A stretch of DNA of 8,990 nt from Prevotella sp. (GTDB taxonomy: Bacteria; Bacteroidota; Bacteroidia; Bacteroidales; Bacteroidaceae): the NCBI GenBank assembly GCA_016283605.1, contig JAEENF010000256.1, forward strand, positions 1 through 8,990, in the 5' to 3' direction. Position numbers and translations under genes: made by a program. The notes under the pieces are model-generated. The model was given only the letters and a program-made list of their open reading frames with translations, ran no database searches and was not told the DNA's origin. This document shows, piece after piece, positions 7,506 to 8,990 of the stretch. Position 1 is the stretch's first letter. Every line of letters begins with the position of its first letter.

Positions 7506-8990
7506 TTACTTGTTGTCTACAGCTGACTGCTCGATGGGGAGACAGCGTTTGTAGTTTTCGATATACTTCTCGAAGCCTGCGACGTCCTCTGCAGTAGGCG
7601 CAATGGATACACCTGTGTTGCCTGCAAAGACAACGTTTTCGAGGTAGTCAGCAAGAGAGAGCTTGTCGGGATTATTTACAGCGTAGCCAGCTAACAGGGC
7701 GATACCCCATGCACCACCTTCGCCAGCGGTCTCCATCACGCTGATGGGCGAGTTGAGGGCGGCAGCGAGCATACGCTGACCCACGCCTGGCGTCTTGAAG
7801 TAACCACCGTGACCAGTGATGCGATCCACGCGGATCATCTCCTCCTTGAAGAGGATGTCGTTACCGATCTTCAACACACCGATAGCGCCATAGAGATGAG
7901 CACGCATGAAGTTGGCGAGGTTGAACTTGTCGTTGGCAGAACGTACGAACATCGGACGTCCCTCAGCGAGACCGGTGACAGGCTCGCCGCTGACGTAGTT
8001 GTAGGCCATCAGACCTCCGCAGTCGGTGTCACCTTCAAGGGCTTTGTTGAAAAGCTTGCCATAGAGTTCGTTCATATCTACCTCGATACCAAGTAGTTGC
8101 TGGTACTCCTTGAATAGACCTACCCAGGCATTGATATCGCTGGTGCAGTTGTTACAGTGAACCATAGCGACCAGAGATCCGTCAGGTGTGGTGACCATGT
8201 CGATCATCTCGTAAGGTTTGCTCAGCGGCTTCTCGAGTACGATCATCGAGAATGATGAGGTTCCAGCAGAGACGTTACCTGTGCGTTGCTTGACGGCGTT
8301 GGTGGCAACCATGCCTGTGCCTGCGTCGCCCTCAGGAGGACAAACGGCACAGCCGGGTTTCAGATGGCCGGAGACGTCGAGTTTCTTAGCGCCTTCTGGA
8401 GTTAGGAAACCTGCGTTCTCACCAGCGTTGAGTGACTTGGGTAGAATGTCAAGCAGCTTCCAAGGATAGCCCTTTGGGGCAACGAGCTCGTCAAACTTTT
8501 TCACCATCGTAGCGTCGTAGGTCCTCGTAGCAGGATCGACGGGAATCATACCAGATGCGTCGCCTACACCGAGGACGAACTGACCGGTTACCTGCCAATG
8601 TACATAGCCTGCGAGGGTGGTGAGGTACTTGATGTCCTTCACGTGTTCATTATCCTCGAGGATGCACTCATACAGATGGCTGATACTCCAGCGGAGGGGG
8701 ATGTTGTAGTTGAAGAGCTTGGAGAGCTCGGCAGCGGCTTTACCGGTATTGGTATTACGCCAAGTGCGGAAGGGTACGAGGATCTCCTGCTTCTCGTTGA
8801 AAGCCATATAGCCGTGCATCATAGCGGAGAAACCAATGGCGGCGAGGGTCTCGATTTCACAGTCGTACTGCTTCTGGACGTCCTTGCGGAGGTCGGCATA
8901 GCAGTCTTGCAGACCGTACCAAACGGCTTCGGTAGAGTAGGTCCAGAGACCGTCTACCAACTGATTCTCCCACTCGTGTGAGCCCTGTGC
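7506..8990 (-). CDS. FGGY-family pentulose kinase (L-ribulokinase-like or xylulokinase), N-terminus missing
   Basis: ATP-dependent cytoplasmic kinase that phosphorylates a ketopentose. The frame is open to the right edge (first visible residues AQGSHEWENQ); 494 residues are visible, and the usual N-terminal phosphate-binding strand (about 35 residues) is off the window. The TTG at 8960 is internal, not a start. Visible FGGY features: GFSAMMHGYM; RTWRNT; GDASGM; GDAGTG, whose Asp (codon 8327-8325) aligns with the catalytic base; the substrate-domain NVSAGTSSFS; and the C-terminal ATP-binding GHGGYFKTPGVGQ and GEGGAWGIALLAGY. Such proteins are often annotated xylulokinase. The linked GH51 and transketolase, and my recollection of the Bacteroides arabinose cluster, favour L-ribulokinase (AraB role), but this is inference. 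It is the first gene visible in a set continuing through the phosphatase (10-bp gap) to GH51. The promoter and the isomerase/epimerase genes, if present, lie beyond the right edge. Confidence 0.9.
   Translation of the reverse strand, partial: AQGSHEWENQLVDGLWTYSTEAVWYGLQDCYADLRKDVQKQYDCEIETLAAIGFSAMMHGYMAFNEKQEILVPFRTWRNTNTGKAAAELSKLFNYNIPLRWSISHLYECILEDNEHVKDIKYLTTLAGYVHWQVTGQFVLGVGDASGMIPVDPATRTYDATMVKKFDELVAPKGYPWKLLDILPKSLNAGENAGFLTPEGAKKLDVSGHLKPGCAVCPPEGDAGTGMVATNAVKQRTGNVSAGTSSFSMIVLEKPLSKPYEMIDMVTTPDGSLVAMVHCNNCTSDINAWVGLFKEYQQLLGIEVDMNELYGKLFNKALEGDTDCGGLMAYNYVSGEPVTGLAEGRPMFVRSANDKFNLANFMRAHLYGAIGVLKIGNDILFKEEMIRVDRITGHGGYFKTPGVGQRMLAAALNSPISVMETAGEGGAWGIALLAGYAVNNPDKLSLADYLENVVFAGNTGVSIAPTAEDVAGFEKYIENYKRCLPIEQSAVDNK

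Noticed and set aside
7506..8960. Kinase gene starting at TTG 8960
   Set aside because: The frame stays open to the window edge with kinase-like sequence (GSHEWENQ) upstream, and an FGGY kinase needs its N-terminal strand; the gene is simply cut by the window.
1..8990. Mobile elements, CRISPR arrays, tRNA or rRNA genes
   Set aside because: I saw no transposase, direct repeat array or RNA gene signature; nearly all sequence is explained by five coding regions and two short intergenic regions.

Overview
The window looks like chromosomal DNA from a Bacteroidota bacterium, probably order Bacteroidales and possibly Prevotella-like. The evidence is a GH97 enzyme (a family typical of this phylum), TAnnTTTG-type promoter elements, genes without clear Shine-Dalgarno sequences, MAQ-type signal peptide ends, and a transketolase with the S-D-G-G form of the cofactor motif. 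The exact genus is inference. There is no sign of mobile elements, tRNA or rRNA genes, or CRISPR.

Layout from left to right. Positions 1-1617 (minus strand) hold the first 539 codons of a transketolase (tkt), whose C-terminus lies beyond the left edge. A 124-bp divergent intergenic region (1618-1741) carries two face-to-face promoter-like elements that form a perfect 10-bp inverted repeat. Positions 1742-3724 (plus strand) encode a secreted GH97 glycoside hydrolase of the retaining, alpha-galactosidase-like type. A perfect 38-bp palindrome (3720-3757) lies between this gene and the convergent neighbour and should stop transcription from both sides. On the minus strand, read from right to left, is a compact three-gene set: an FGGY pentulose kinase (7506 to beyond 8990, N-terminus missing), a membrane-bound TPR/SpoIIE-type PP2C phosphatase (5399-7495, GTG start) and a secreted GH51 alpha-L-arabinofuranosidase (3773-5365). 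The gaps between these are 10 and 33 bp.

The genes fit an L-arabinose utilisation locus. GH51 releases L-arabinofuranose from plant arabinan, arabinoxylan or arabinogalactan. The FGGY kinase is best read as an L-ribulokinase-like enzyme (xylulokinase is the alternative), and transketolase takes up the resulting xylulose 5-phosphate. The isomerase, epimerase, transporter and regulator would be expected outside the window. GH97 may add alpha-galactosidase and/or beta-L-arabinopyranosidase activity. The least expected member is the phosphatase, a probable periplasm-to-cytoplasm signalling protein placed between a sugar kinase and a glycosidase. No wholly new system is evident; that phosphatase and the placement of GH97 are the points most worth following.
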